NCBI GenBank assembly: GCA_021769965.1
Contig: JAETRU010000008.1
Span: 1-64,000, forward strand
Reading direction: 5' to 3'
Length of the DNA: 64,000 nt
Source: Eubacterium sp.
Lineage (GTDB): Bacteria; Bacillota; Clostridia; Peptostreptococcales; Anaerovoracaceae
The notes below the pieces were generated by a model. That model saw nothing but the letters and a program-made list of their open reading frames with translations. It made no database searches and was not told the DNA's origin. This document shows positions 1-7,780 of the stretch, in pieces (the stretch's first letter is position 1; every line of letters begins with the position of its first letter). The position numbers were made by a program, and so were the translations under genes.

Positions 1-479
1 GTTATAGCACTCGCAGCTGGCAGATTTAGCTTTACACGTTTGACGTGTTCGCGAGGAGTAGAGGGCTTTGCCCGACAAATGAAAACCACGCGTTTGACGC
101 GTGGATGGTTTTTTTTACAATTCACAGTTAACATGGCGTACGCTACTTTTTTCGCTTTTTTGCATTCATACGGCGCCCTCGCTTTGACACGCGCCATATT
201 TTCACATGATTCTACAGCTACACGGCGCGCAAAGACGAAGATATGCTGTTTTTTACTGTTTTTTGTCATCATGCGAAGCGTTCAAGCTGAAAGTACCTGT
301 AAAATACCTGTATAGCAAGGAGTGAAACGCCATATTGATGTGTCATTTACCAAAAAAGTGGCGCGTATTCGGTAACAGGCGCCGTATGAAACGTTTTTTC
401 TGCGAAATATGGCGCGCAGGCTGCCTGCTGTGAATAGTACCCCCTTTTCTGCTGAACGAAAATTTTTCCCGCCGGGCCG
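1..479. other. Left-edge intergenic region
   Basis: I see no convincing gene here. A small hairpin (ACACG-TTTGA-CGTGT, 34-48) precedes the stronger terminator at 86-116, and both have the same TTTGA loop. The open frame at 40-315 has no ribosome binding site, crosses the terminator and has no family signature. Bases 120-479 show no further recognisable element, and I found no TPP riboswitch despite the thiamine genes downstream. Confidence 0.5.
86..116 (+). terminator. Rho-independent terminator
   Basis: A perfect 7-bp stem (CCACGCG / CGCGTGG) with a TTTGA loop is followed after a few bases by a run of T. It probably ends a transcript that enters from left of the window. Confidence 0.75.
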
Positions 480-508
480 TGGACGAAAGCAGATCTGGGG
501 TATATAAT
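480..508 (+). promoter_or_regulatory. Sigma-70 promoter for the EamA/thiamine genes
   Basis: TATAAT at 503-508 has a TGGACG -35-like hexamer (4 of 6 matches to TTGACA) 17 bp upstream at 480-485. It lies inside the longest possible open frame of the next gene, which supports the downstream TTG start at 542. Confidence 0.55.
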
Positions 509-541
509 AGATGCTGGATGTTTTTTAGGAGGCGATTTCAA

Positions 542-1504
542 TTGGCAAAAAAACAAGGTTATATCTGTATTTTCATTACAACAGTCCTGTTCAGCTCCAT
601 GGAGGCAGTGCTGAAGCTGATCGCGGGAGATTTCAATCCCATTCAGATCACCTTCACGCGGTTTCTGGTCGCGGGTATCATTCTGCTGCCTATGGCGGCC
701 AGAACCCTGCGCCGGCGGGATCTGAAACTGGAAAAAGCAGATTACATAAAGATGGCTGGTCTGGGTTTTCTGGGCATACTGTTCAGCATGACCTTTTATC
801 AGCTGTCGATTCTGTACATCGATGCGTCAGTAGTTGCGGTGCTGTTCAGCTGCAATCCGATCTTTGTCACCATCTTTGCGATCCTGCTCATCGGTGAAGA
901 GGCGAAGCTGAACAAGTTCATCGCTCTGGCTGTGGATCTGGCAGGTATTGTATTCATCATTCAGCCGTGGCATCTGGATCTGAATATCCTGGGCGTGGCC
1001 TTTATATTGGTTTCGGCCGCGTCCTTTGCGCTCTACGGCGTTCTGGGCAAAAAACAGTGCGCAAAATGCGGCGGCATCGTAGTCACCTGCGGCGGCTTTA
1101 TCTTCGGCAGCATCGAAATGATGATCCTGGCGGGACTGAGCCATATCCCCGCGGTGGCGGCAGGGCTTTCCGGCGGCGTTCTGGAGAATTTCGCGGCGAT
1201 CCCGTTCTTCAGCGGTTACGCTATGGATAATCTGCTGGTGGTCCTGTACGTATATATCTGCTGCACCGGCATCGGCTATACCTGCTACTTTCTGGCGATG
1301 GAGCGGGTCAGCGCGCAGACGGTGTCCATGGTGTTTTTCTTCAAGCCGGTGCTGGCGCCGATCATTGCGGCGCTGCTGCTGGGCGAAGCGATTCACGGCA
1401 ACATGATCCTGGGCATCTGCCTGATCCTGGCAGGCTCTCTGATCTCCATGGCAGACGAGAACCCGCTGCAGCATTTTAGAAAGGAGAGAATACACGATGC
1501 TTGA
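542..1504 (+). CDS. EamA/DMT-family transporter
   Basis: This is a polytopic membrane protein of about 320 residues with ten predicted helices and the internal repeat of EamA (drug/metabolite transporter) proteins. The N-terminal half carries a conserved FTRFLVAGIIL helix and the C-terminal half SMVFFFKPVLAPIIAALLLG, the usual second EamA repeat. I chose the TTG at 542 because AGGAGG (527-532) lies 9 nt upstream, while the longer frame from 479 would start over the promoter and has no ribosome binding site. The next gene overlaps its end by 8 bp, so the two are probably co-transcribed. The substrate cannot be told; thiamine precursor or amino acid transport would both fit the neighbours. A second, distantly related EamA protein lies at 16921-17862. 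Confidence 0.85.
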   Translation: MAKKQGYICIFITTVLFSSMEAVLKLIAGDFNPIQITFTRFLVAGIILLPMAARTLRRRDLKLEKADYIKMAGLGFLGILFSMTFYQLSILYIDASVVAVLFSCNPIFVTIFAILLIGEEAKLNKFIALAVDLAGIVFIIQPWHLDLNILGVAFILVSAASFALYGVLGKKQCAKCGGIVVTCGGFIFGSIEMMILAGLSHIPAVAAGLSGGVLENFAAIPFFSGYAMDNLLVVLYVYICCTGIGYTCYFLAMERVSAQTVSMVFFFKPVLAPIIAALLLGEAIHGNMILGICLILAGSLISMADENPLQHFRKERIHDA

Positions 1505-2066
1505 TTTTATAAAAGACCCGGAGAAAACAGCTATTCTGGTCATAGACATGCAGAAGGCTTTTGTTTCGCCCGGAGCGGCCCATTGTATCAAAGGAGCAGC
1601 TGCCACGGTGCCTGCGTGTGCCGAGGCCGTAGGCTGCGCGAGACAGAAAGGAATGCCCGTATTCTGGATCCGCAGACAGTACCGGGAGGACGGCAGCGAT
1701 GTGGAGTTTACCAGATATCAGTCATGGCTTGACGGCGGTCGCACCATGGCGCCGGGATCAAAGGGGATAAACAGCGAGGAGCTGGCTGACGGCCTGAGTG
1801 CCGAGCCGGGAGATTATCACATTATCAAGCCCCGCTGGAGCGCTTTCTTTCAGACAGAGCTGGATCTGATCCTGCGGAGAAAAGGGATCGATACTGTGGT
1901 CCTGATCGGCACTACTACCCCCAACTGCGTCCGTACTACATGTTACGACGCTATCGCGCTGGATTATAAAACCTATATTATCGAAAACTGCTGTTCGTCT
2001 ATGACCGATGAGATACAGAAAGCCAATATGGATGATATGGAGCGTATCGGCGCGGTGATCGTGTAA
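1497..2066 (+). CDS. Isochorismatase-like cysteine hydrolase
   Basis: This 189-residue protein has the cysteine hydrolase (isochorismatase/nicotinamidase) fold. The triad is visible as D17 (VIDMQ), K111 (IIKPRWSAF) and C144 (TTPNCVRTTCYDA). The latter motif, with its preceding GTTTPN, is typical of amide-hydrolysing members such as carbamoylsarcosine amidase, peroxyureidoacrylate amidase and nicotinamidase. True isochorismatases without amidase activity lack the cysteine. The gene overlaps the EamA transporter by 8 bp and precedes thiM by 47 bp, so it probably belongs to the thiamine operon. A role in salvaging a thiamine-derived amide is possible but not shown. The ribosome binding site AAGGAGAG lies just before the ATG. 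Confidence 0.8.
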   Translation: MLDFIKDPEKTAILVIDMQKAFVSPGAAHCIKGAAATVPACAEAVGCARQKGMPVFWIRRQYREDGSDVEFTRYQSWLDGGRTMAPGSKGINSEELADGLSAEPGDYHIIKPRWSAFFQTELDLILRRKGIDTVVLIGTTTPNCVRTTCYDAIALDYKTYIIENCCSSMTDEIQKANMDDMERIGAVIV

Positions 2067-2113
2067 ATGCGAGATCCTGCGGTAAGCTGAGAAGAACTGG
2101 AAAGGAGAACTTT

Positions 2114-2935
2114 ATGCTGAAGCAATGTTTTGATCATCTGCGGGCGAGTGGTCCGCTGATCCACAATATTACCAACTATGTAACGGTCAATGATGTGGCC
2201 AATATTCTGCTGGCCTGCGGCGGCAGCCCGATCATGGCTGACGATCCGGAGGACGCTGTGGAGATCACTGCGATCTGCGGCGGTCTCAATCTCAATATCG
2301 GAACCCTGAACCAGAGGACGATCCCTGCCATGATGGCAGTCGGAGAGAAAGCCCAGGAGCTGGGTCACGCTTTGCTGCTGGATCCGGTAGGCGCAGGCGC
2401 GAGCACACTGCGTACCCGGACGGCAAAAAATCTGATGGACAGAATACACTTTGATGTAATACGGGGAAATATTTCGGAGATCAAGACCCTGGCAACAGGC
2501 AGCGGCAGCACCAAAGGCGTGGATGCTGATGTCAGCGACGCGGTAACAGAAGAAAATCTGGACAGCGCGGTCACTTTTGCCAAAGCCTTCGCGAAGGAGA
2601 CCGGAAGCGTTATTGCCATCACCGGGGCGATCGATCTGGTATCTGACGGGCAGCGGTGCTATGTGATCAGAAACGGCCGGGCAGAGATGGGCAGAATCAC
2701 CGGAACCGGCTGCCAGCTGTCGGCCATGATGTGCGCTTTTGTGACGGCTAACCGGGAGCACACTCTGGACGCCGCGGCCGCGGCCGTATGCGCCATGGGG
2801 CTTGCCGGGGAGATCGGATACAGCCGCATGGCAGAAGGCGACGGAAACGCCACGTATCGTAACCGGATCATTGACGCTGTCTACAACATGGACGGAGATG
2901 AACTGGAGAAAGGAGCGAAGTATGAAATTAGATAA
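2114..2935 (+). CDS. thiM: Hydroxyethylthiazole kinase ThiM
   Basis: ThiM phosphorylates 4-methyl-5-(2-hydroxyethyl)thiazole in thiamine salvage. The 273-residue length matches the family. Signatures are the N-terminal PLIHNITNYVTVNDVAN, the LLLDPVGAGAS segment and the C-terminal ribokinase-fold anion hole/base region ITGTGCQLSAMM. An AAAGGAG site precedes the ATG. Its 3' end overlaps thiE by 14 bp, so translation is probably coupled. With thiE and the HAD-ThiD fusion this makes a compact salvage operon; no thiC, thiG or thiF is in view, so the cell may depend on scavenged thiazole and pyrimidine. Confidence 0.95.
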   Translation: MLKQCFDHLRASGPLIHNITNYVTVNDVANILLACGGSPIMADDPEDAVEITAICGGLNLNIGTLNQRTIPAMMAVGEKAQELGHALLLDPVGAGASTLRTRTAKNLMDRIHFDVIRGNISEIKTLATGSGSTKGVDADVSDAVTEENLDSAVTFAKAFAKETGSVIAITGAIDLVSDGQRCYVIRNGRAEMGRITGTGCQLSAMMCAFVTANREHTLDAAAAAVCAMGLAGEIGYSRMAEGDGNATYRNRIIDAVYNMDGDELEKGAKYEIR

Positions 2936-3569
2936 GAAGGATCTGCTGCTGTATGCGGTGACAGACCGCCACTGGCTGGGTGAGGGCGAGCGGCTTTACG
3001 ATCAGGTGGAGAAGGCCCTGAAGGGCGGCGTTACTTTTGTCCAGCTTCGTGAGAAGGATCTGGATGAGGCGTCTTTCATGGAGGAAGCAAAGGAGATCCA
3101 GCAGCTGTGCCGGGAATACGGCGTACCTTTCGTCATCAACGATAATGTAAAGCTGGCGGTTGAGATCGACGCTGACGGTGTCCACGTGGGTCAGAGCGAT
3201 ATGGAGGCCGGCGATGTGCGCGCCATGATCGGACCTGACAAGATCCTCGGCGTGTCCACGCAGACTGTGGAACAGGCCCTTGCGGCGCAGCAGAGAGGCG
3301 CGGATTATCTGGGCGTGGGGGCGGTATTTGCTACCAGTTCCAAAGATGACGCCGCAGAGGTGGATCACCAGACAGTGGAAGAGATCTGCCGTGCTGTGGA
3401 CATTCCGGCCATTGCCATCGGCGGCATTACCGCTGCGAATACGCCGGTTCTGGCAGGCAGAGGTCTTTCCGGTATCGCTGTGATCAGCGCCATTTTCGGC
3501 GCTGCGGATATCGAGGGGGCCGCGGCCGCGTTGAAACAAGTGACAAAGGAAATGGTAGAAAAAGAATGA
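2922..3569 (+). CDS. thiE: Thiamine-phosphate synthase ThiE
   Basis: ThiE couples HMP-pyrophosphate with thiazole phosphate to give thiamine monophosphate. This 215-residue TIM barrel shows the family motifs LYAVTDRHWL, GVTFVQLREKD, FVINDNVKLAVEIDADGVH, VHVGQSDM, YLGVGAVFATSSK and IAIGGI. The ATG at 2922 follows AAAGGAGCGAAG, whereas the open frame from 2802 lies inside thiM in another phase and has no ribosome binding site. The stop overlaps the ATG of the HAD-thiD gene (ATGA). Confidence 0.95.
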   Translation: MKLDKKDLLLYAVTDRHWLGEGERLYDQVEKALKGGVTFVQLREKDLDEASFMEEAKEIQQLCREYGVPFVINDNVKLAVEIDADGVHVGQSDMEAGDVRAMIGPDKILGVSTQTVEQALAAQQRGADYLGVGAVFATSSKDDAAEVDHQTVEEICRAVDIPAIAIGGITAANTPVLAGRGLSGIAVISAIFGAADIEGAAAALKQVTKEMVEKE

Positions 3570-4990
3570 AGATAAAAGGTGCGATTTTTGATGTGGACGG
3601 CACACTGCTGGATACCATGCATGTGTGGACCGATTCTGGAGCCAGGTATCTGGCATCTCTGGGCGTCGAAGCAGAGCCGGGTTTAGGTGATAAGCTGTTT
3701 CCCATGACTGTAGAAATGGGCGCGGTCTATCTGAAGGAAAATTATGATCTGCCTTACGCGATCGACGAGATCCGGCAGGGCATCAACAGCGTGGTAGAGA
3801 ATTACTACTTTGAGGAAGCGGATTTTAAACCAGGCGCCAGAGAACTGATCGAGGAGATGAAAGCGGCGGGTGTGCCGATGGCTATCGCCACTTCTACGGA
3901 GAAATACTGCATTCAGGCGGCTTTTGACCGGTTGGGATATACGGACTGTTTCGACGCTATACTGACCTGCGGCGAAGTGGGCGCCAGCAAGTCGGAGCCG
4001 GTGATCTTTTATGAGGCTGTGAAGGCCATGGGTACGGAGCCGGCGGAAACGTGGCTTTTCGAGGACGGTCTGTATTCTATCAAAACAGCCCGGGCCGCGG
4101 GGTTTAAAACTGTCGGCGTGTATGACGCGGTCAGTGAGAAGGATCAGGAGGAGATCCGGCAGCTGGCCGACATCTATGTGCGCGATCTGCGTGATTTCTC
4201 CCTTGGCAGGCATACGGCGCTGACCATTGCGGGAAGTGACTGCAGCGGCGGAGCCGGGATCCAGGCCGACATCAAAACCATGCTGGCGGGAGGCGTCTAT
4301 GCCATGAGCGCCATTACCGCTTTGACAGCGCAGAATACCAAAGGGGTCAGCGGGATCATGGAAGTGAGCCCGGAATTTCTGGCCCGGCAGCTTGACGCTG
4401 TCTTTACGGATATTCGTCCCGACGCGGTGAAGATCGGCATGGTAGCGTCAAAAGCTCTGATCGAGACCATCGGAGAGCGGCTGCGGCATTATGACGCCCG
4501 GAATATCGTAGTGGATCCGGTCATGGTGGCCACCAGCGGATCTAAGCTGATCGACGACGACGCTATCGAAACCCTTTGCAGAGTGCTGCTGCCTCTGGCC
4601 TCGGTGATCACCCCCAACATTCCGGAAGCGGAAGTGCTTACTGGCATGGAGATCCATACGGCATCAGATATGGAGGAAGCAGCGGCCCGCATCTGGAAAC
4701 AGTATGGATGCCGCGTTCTGGTCAAAGGAGGTCATCAGGTAAACGACGCCGACGACCTGCTCTTTGACGGAGAAGTTTATCAGTGGTTTCATGGCGAGCG
4801 GATCGATAATCCGAATACTCACGGAACAGGGTGCACACTGTCCAGCGCCATTGCGGCGAGACTGGCAAAAGGCTACACGCTGACGGAAGCTGTAGCCGGA
4901 GCGAAGGAATACATCTCCGGAGCTCTGGCAGCTATGCTGGATCTGGGAGAAGGCAGCGGTCCTCTGGATCACGGGTTTGAGATCAGATAG
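3566..4990 (+). CDS. thiD: HAD phosphatase fused to HMP(-P) kinase ThiD
   Basis: This is a 474-residue two-domain protein. Residues 1 to about 205 are a HAD-superfamily phosphatase with the nucleophile motif FDVDGTLLD (D9, D11), the threonine motif IATST and an acidic motif LFEDGLYSIKTA. Residues from about 212 to the end are ThiD (ribokinase fold): LTIAGSDCSGGAGIQADIK, VKIGMVAS, VDPVMVATSG and NTHGTGCTLSSAIA. ThiD phosphorylates hydroxymethylpyrimidine twice. The fused HAD may be a thiamine monophosphate phosphatase, which is needed if the cell makes TPP with a thiamine pyrophosphokinase rather than ThiL; that is inference. The gene overlaps thiE (ATGA) at the start and the convergent MFS gene by 8 bp at the stop. 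Confidence 0.9.
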   Translation: MKIKGAIFDVDGTLLDTMHVWTDSGARYLASLGVEAEPGLGDKLFPMTVEMGAVYLKENYDLPYAIDEIRQGINSVVENYYFEEADFKPGARELIEEMKAAGVPMAIATSTEKYCIQAAFDRLGYTDCFDAILTCGEVGASKSEPVIFYEAVKAMGTEPAETWLFEDGLYSIKTARAAGFKTVGVYDAVSEKDQEEIRQLADIYVRDLRDFSLGRHTALTIAGSDCSGGAGIQADIKTMLAGGVYAMSAITALTAQNTKGVSGIMEVSPEFLARQLDAVFTDIRPDAVKIGMVASKALIETIGERLRHYDARNIVVDPVMVATSGSKLIDDDAIETLCRVLLPLASVITPNIPEAEVLTGMEIHTASDMEEAAARIWKQYGCRVLVKGGHQVNDADDLLFDGEVYQWFHGERIDNPNTHGTGCTLSSAIAARLAKGYTLTEAVAGAKEYISGALAAMLDLGEGSGPLDHGFEIR

Positions 4991-6218
4991 TTTTTTTACT
5001 GCGTTTTGCTCCGAAGCGGATCCCTGCAGCCATGATAGCGGAACCGGCTGCAGCCAGCAGGACGCCGGTCAGCAGCATGCCCCGCAGGCCGGTGACGCTC
5101 AGGATCTGGCCGCCCAGGAGATTCCCCAGTACAGCGCCGATGGAAATGGAAGCGGTCATGCAGCTCTGACCTGTGACCTGATCCTCCGGCGCCATTTTTT
5201 TATCGGCATAGTAGACTGACGCCAGAACGAAGACCGCGTTGCTGAACATTTGCAGGATCTGCGCCAGATACAGGGCAGTTACGCTGGCGGCTGACAGGTA
5301 AGTGACAGCTTTCAGGGTAAAGGCGGCAGCTGATACGATCATCAGACTGTCAGCAGATATTTTTTTGATCAGCTTGTAAAAACCGAACATGACGGGCAGT
5401 TCCATGACTGCCTCGATGGAGAAGGCGGTACCCATGGAAGCGCTGTCGCCTCCAACCCCCTCCATGATCTGGATCATATAAGTATGACCGATATTGTGAA
5501 AAGCCATGACCAGAATGCAGCCTGCCAGCACTACCATAAAGTCAGGATACTTTCGGATAAAGCCGAGCAGCCCTCCGGCCGCAGAGGCAGTGGACTTTTC
5601 CGCATCCGCGGGGGCGGACACGCATCCGGCTTCAGTTTCAGTTTCCGGGCTGCAGGGCATCAGGATGGTGATCAGGACCAGCCCTGCCAGAACGGCTGCG
5701 GCAAGATATATGATGACGATCTCCCCTGTGCGGACGATCAGCTGCCCGGCAGCAAAGGAGATGACGGCGTAGGTCAGAGATCCGGTCCCTCTGGCGCTTC
5801 CGAAGTTTACGTCAAGGCCGCGGGAGGTATAGTAAAATACCGCTGAGTTTACCAGAGGCATCTGAAAGTACATCAGAATGGTGAAGGCGGGAAAAAAGAC
5901 GCCGTATATGGCGTCGCTGCCTTTGAAGAACACCAGAACTGCCAGAGCCGCGGCCTGCAGCGCGCCGATGGAGAGCAGAAGTCTTTTCCAGGTGAGACGC
6001 GGGTATCTGTCGGCCAGACTGCCAACGATGAGCTGACCGGCGGCAGCCAGTATACTGCTGGCGGCGGCAATGACGCCGATGGCCGATGAAGAAAAGCCGC
6101 GGGAAAGAAGCAGCACTGTCATGTAGCCGGTAGCCAGACAGTAGAGCATCCAGTAAAAGCCGTGAAGCCCTTTATATTCTAAATTGACGCGTTTTGTCAG
6201 CGTTTTGTCCATGCTCAT
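4983..6218 (-). CDS. MFS transporter
   Basis: This 411-residue protein has about twelve membrane segments and the MFS signature after helix 2 (GQLIVGSLADRYPRL). The start motif (LEYKGLHGFYWMLYCLATGYMTVLLLSRGFSSSAIGV) resembles the MFS_1-like nucleoside/oligosaccharide symporter branch. It is a clear paralogue of the transporter at 32019-33233, which begins with the same layout. It lies 20 bp downstream of the racemase-family gene on the same strand, so it is probably co-transcribed and may import the racemase substrate, for example hydroxyproline; that is inference. No terminator separates it from the convergent thiD stop. Confidence 0.85.
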   Translation of the reverse strand: MSMDKTLTKRVNLEYKGLHGFYWMLYCLATGYMTVLLLSRGFSSSAIGVIAAASSILAAAGQLIVGSLADRYPRLTWKRLLLSIGALQAAALAVLVFFKGSDAIYGVFFPAFTILMYFQMPLVNSAVFYYTSRGLDVNFGSARGTGSLTYAVISFAAGQLIVRTGEIVIIYLAAAVLAGLVLITILMPCSPETETEAGCVSAPADAEKSTASAAGGLLGFIRKYPDFMVVLAGCILVMAFHNIGHTYMIQIMEGVGGDSASMGTAFSIEAVMELPVMFGFYKLIKKISADSLMIVSAAAFTLKAVTYLSAASVTALYLAQILQMFSNAVFVLASVYYADKKMAPEDQVTGQSCMTASISIGAVLGNLLGGQILSVTGLRGMLLTGVLLAAAGSAIMAAGIRFGAKRSKKTI

Positions 6219-6238
6219 ATCATTATCTCTTTTTCTCT

Positions 6239-7249
6239 TTATACATCCAGCAGGAATCCTTCCTGAAACGGATCCTTCGGATCCAGAACCCAGGTGGCAA
6301 AGCCGGTAACGCAGGCATTTCCCGTGATCTTCGGTACGATGGCGCGGACGCCGCCCACCTCGGTCTCTTCTACGATCTCACACCTGAATTTAGATCCGAT
6401 GACACTTTCGTGAACAAAGCTTCCGCCTGCTTTCAGCTTGCCTTCCGCATAGAGCAGGGCGGCTTTTGCTGAAGTTCCTGTGCCGCACGGAGAGCGGTCG
6501 ATGACCTTAGGCAGGGCTACTACTACATTTTGTATATCTGCGTCAGGACTCTGAGGCGGACCGGAGAATTCCACATGGGTCACTCTGTCTACAAATGACA
6601 GTTCCGGGTGCTGTACGGTCACCTGCTCGTTGATATCTTTGGCGATAGAACGGGCGATCTCTGTGAATCTGCCGCAGTTTGCCGGCGTGATGGCCAGACC
6701 GGCTTTTTCGGCAGGCAGGATAGCGTAGACGTTGCCTCCCCAGGAGATATCCAGCGTCAGAGGGCCGAACTCGGCGGTGTTTACTTCCACGCTTCTGTTC
6801 AGGACCAGAGCAGGGGCGTTGATGAAGGAGACTTCCTCAACTACGCCGTCTGTGACTTTCGCTTCCACGGTGACGACGCCCGCCGGAGTATCCAGTCTGA
6901 TCGTGGTGACCGGTTCCTGAACTTCCGCCAGACCGGATTCGATCAGAGCCACGGTGACGCCCATGGTATCATGGCCGCACATAGGAAGCCAGCCGCTGGC
7001 CTCGAAATATAACACGCCGAAGTCTGTGCCCGGCGTGCACGGCTCTGTGATCAGCGTACCGGACATGATCTCGCTGCCCCGGGGCTCGAACATCAAAACT
7101 TTGCGGAACCAGTCCGCGTGATCTTTCATGTATTCAAATTTTTCCTGCATGGTATTTCCGGGGATAGGGCGAAAGCCGCTTACTACATTGCGGGTAGGCT
7201 GTCCCAGAGTATGGGTCTCAACAGTTCTAAACATTTTTCTTGTCTTCAA
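6239..7249 (-). CDS. Proline racemase / 4-hydroxyproline 2-epimerase family enzyme
   Basis: This 336-residue enzyme has both catalytic cysteines of the family: C91 in MCGHDTMG and C255 in DRSPCGTGTSA. Having both argues for a racemase or epimerase (proline racemase, 4-hydroxyproline 2-epimerase) and against trans-3-hydroxyproline dehydratase, in which the second cysteine is a threonine. The first motif reads GHD instead of the common GHG, a small oddity next to the active cysteine. I used the TTG at 7249, which follows AAAGGA by 11 nt; an ATG five codons in is the alternative. A sigma-54 promoter lies about 70 bp upstream. Context with a GRE and OrtAB makes 4-hydroxyproline the likelier substrate: it would supply trans-4-hydroxy-D-proline from the cis-4-hydroxy-L isomer. 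Confidence 0.85.
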   Translation of the reverse strand: MKTRKMFRTVETHTLGQPTRNVVSGFRPIPGNTMQEKFEYMKDHADWFRKVLMFEPRGSEIMSGTLITEPCTPGTDFGVLYFEASGWLPMCGHDTMGVTVALIESGLAEVQEPVTTIRLDTPAGVVTVEAKVTDGVVEEVSFINAPALVLNRSVEVNTAEFGPLTLDISWGGNVYAILPAEKAGLAITPANCGRFTEIARSIAKDINEQVTVQHPELSFVDRVTHVEFSGPPQSPDADIQNVVVALPKVIDRSPCGTGTSAKAALLYAEGKLKAGGSFVHESVIGSKFRCEIVEETEVGGVRAIVPKITGNACVTGFATWVLDPKDPFQEGFLLDV

Positions 7250-7318
7250 TGATCTTCACATCCTTTCCGAATTGTTATATAGGCGACAAGTATTTATAAA
7301 CTCTGTAATCAGAATACA

Positions 7319-7333
7319 GCAAAAAATATGCCA
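7319..7333 (-). promoter_or_regulatory. Sigma-54 promoter (-24/-12) for the racemase-MFS unit
   Basis: On the minus strand the sequence reads TGGCAT, then 5 bases (ATTTT), then TTGC. This matches the sigma-54 consensus TGGCAC-N5-TTGC at all positions but one. The predicted transcript start is near 7307, about 60 nt before the TTG start codon. Confidence 0.75.
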
Positions 7334-7408
7334 GAGCGGATCTGCGGCGGAAAACGGGGAATTCCAAAGGAAAAGTCCCGCTAAAACAGCCGCGCGTGTT
7401 TCCTTTTC

Positions 7409-7620
7409 GACACAAAATGAAAATGACTGTGTCAAAAAAGGGACATACCGTCTCCAAATGCATTCTTTGCCCTTATTCTATCATAGACCGGGCAGGATCC
7501 GATATGACAGTTTGTCAAGACAACGTTGAAATTTCACCGCTACCCGGCATTGTTCCTTTGATGTATAATGAAGTACAAACTACAGGATACAACAAAATGT
7601 GTATCAAAAAGGACCCACAT
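7409..7620. promoter_or_regulatory. Probable enhancer (UAS) cluster between divergent sigma-54 promoters
   Basis: Three kinds of site occur here. GACACA-N13-TGTGTC is an inverted repeat at 7409-7433. TGTGTCAAAAAAGGGACATA (7428-7447) and a related copy at 7597-7622 (ATGTGTATCAAAAAGGAC then CCACATA) form an imperfect direct repeat with TGTGT/ACA-type half sites. TGACA-GTT-TGTCA is a perfect dyad at 7505-7517. Sigma-54 activators bind such dyads 80-200 bp upstream of -24, which fits both promoters. A TATAAT at 7564-7569 has no good -35 partner. Confidence 0.55.
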
Positions 7621-7725
7621 ATCTGACCGCGGCGCTGACGGGTCAGGACCCGCGGCCTTTCAGAGATCCGGGAAAAGGGCTGTTTTACCGGATCCGTCGG
7701 CTGCCCGCGATGAGGGTGATCCTGT

Positions 7726-7740
7726 TGGCACGCATCTTGC
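7726..7740 (+). promoter_or_regulatory. Sigma-54 promoter (-24/-12) of the GRE1 operon
   Basis: TGGCAC (7726-7731), five bases, then TTGC (7737-7740) followed by T is an exact match to the sigma-54 consensus. The transcript would start near 7752, just before the AGGAGG of the activase gene, and would carry activase, GRE1, MutL, mutase, ortA, ortB and proC up to the terminator at 16826. Confidence 0.9.
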
Positions 7741-7780
7741 TTTATATAGTGACAGCAAAGAAACGAGGAGGTATCATCGG

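Noticed and set aside
40-315. Open frame of 91 codons at the left edge
   Set aside because: It crosses a strong terminator, lacks a ribosome binding site and has no family signature.
827-1606. Long minus-strand open frame opposite the EamA and hydrolase genes
   Set aside because: It is antisense to two well-supported genes and has low-complexity composition typical of a shadow frame.
2080-2113. CTGAGA string upstream of thiM, as in TPP riboswitches
   Set aside because: Only about 45 bp separate the preceding gene from thiM, and the second conserved half of the riboswitch is absent.
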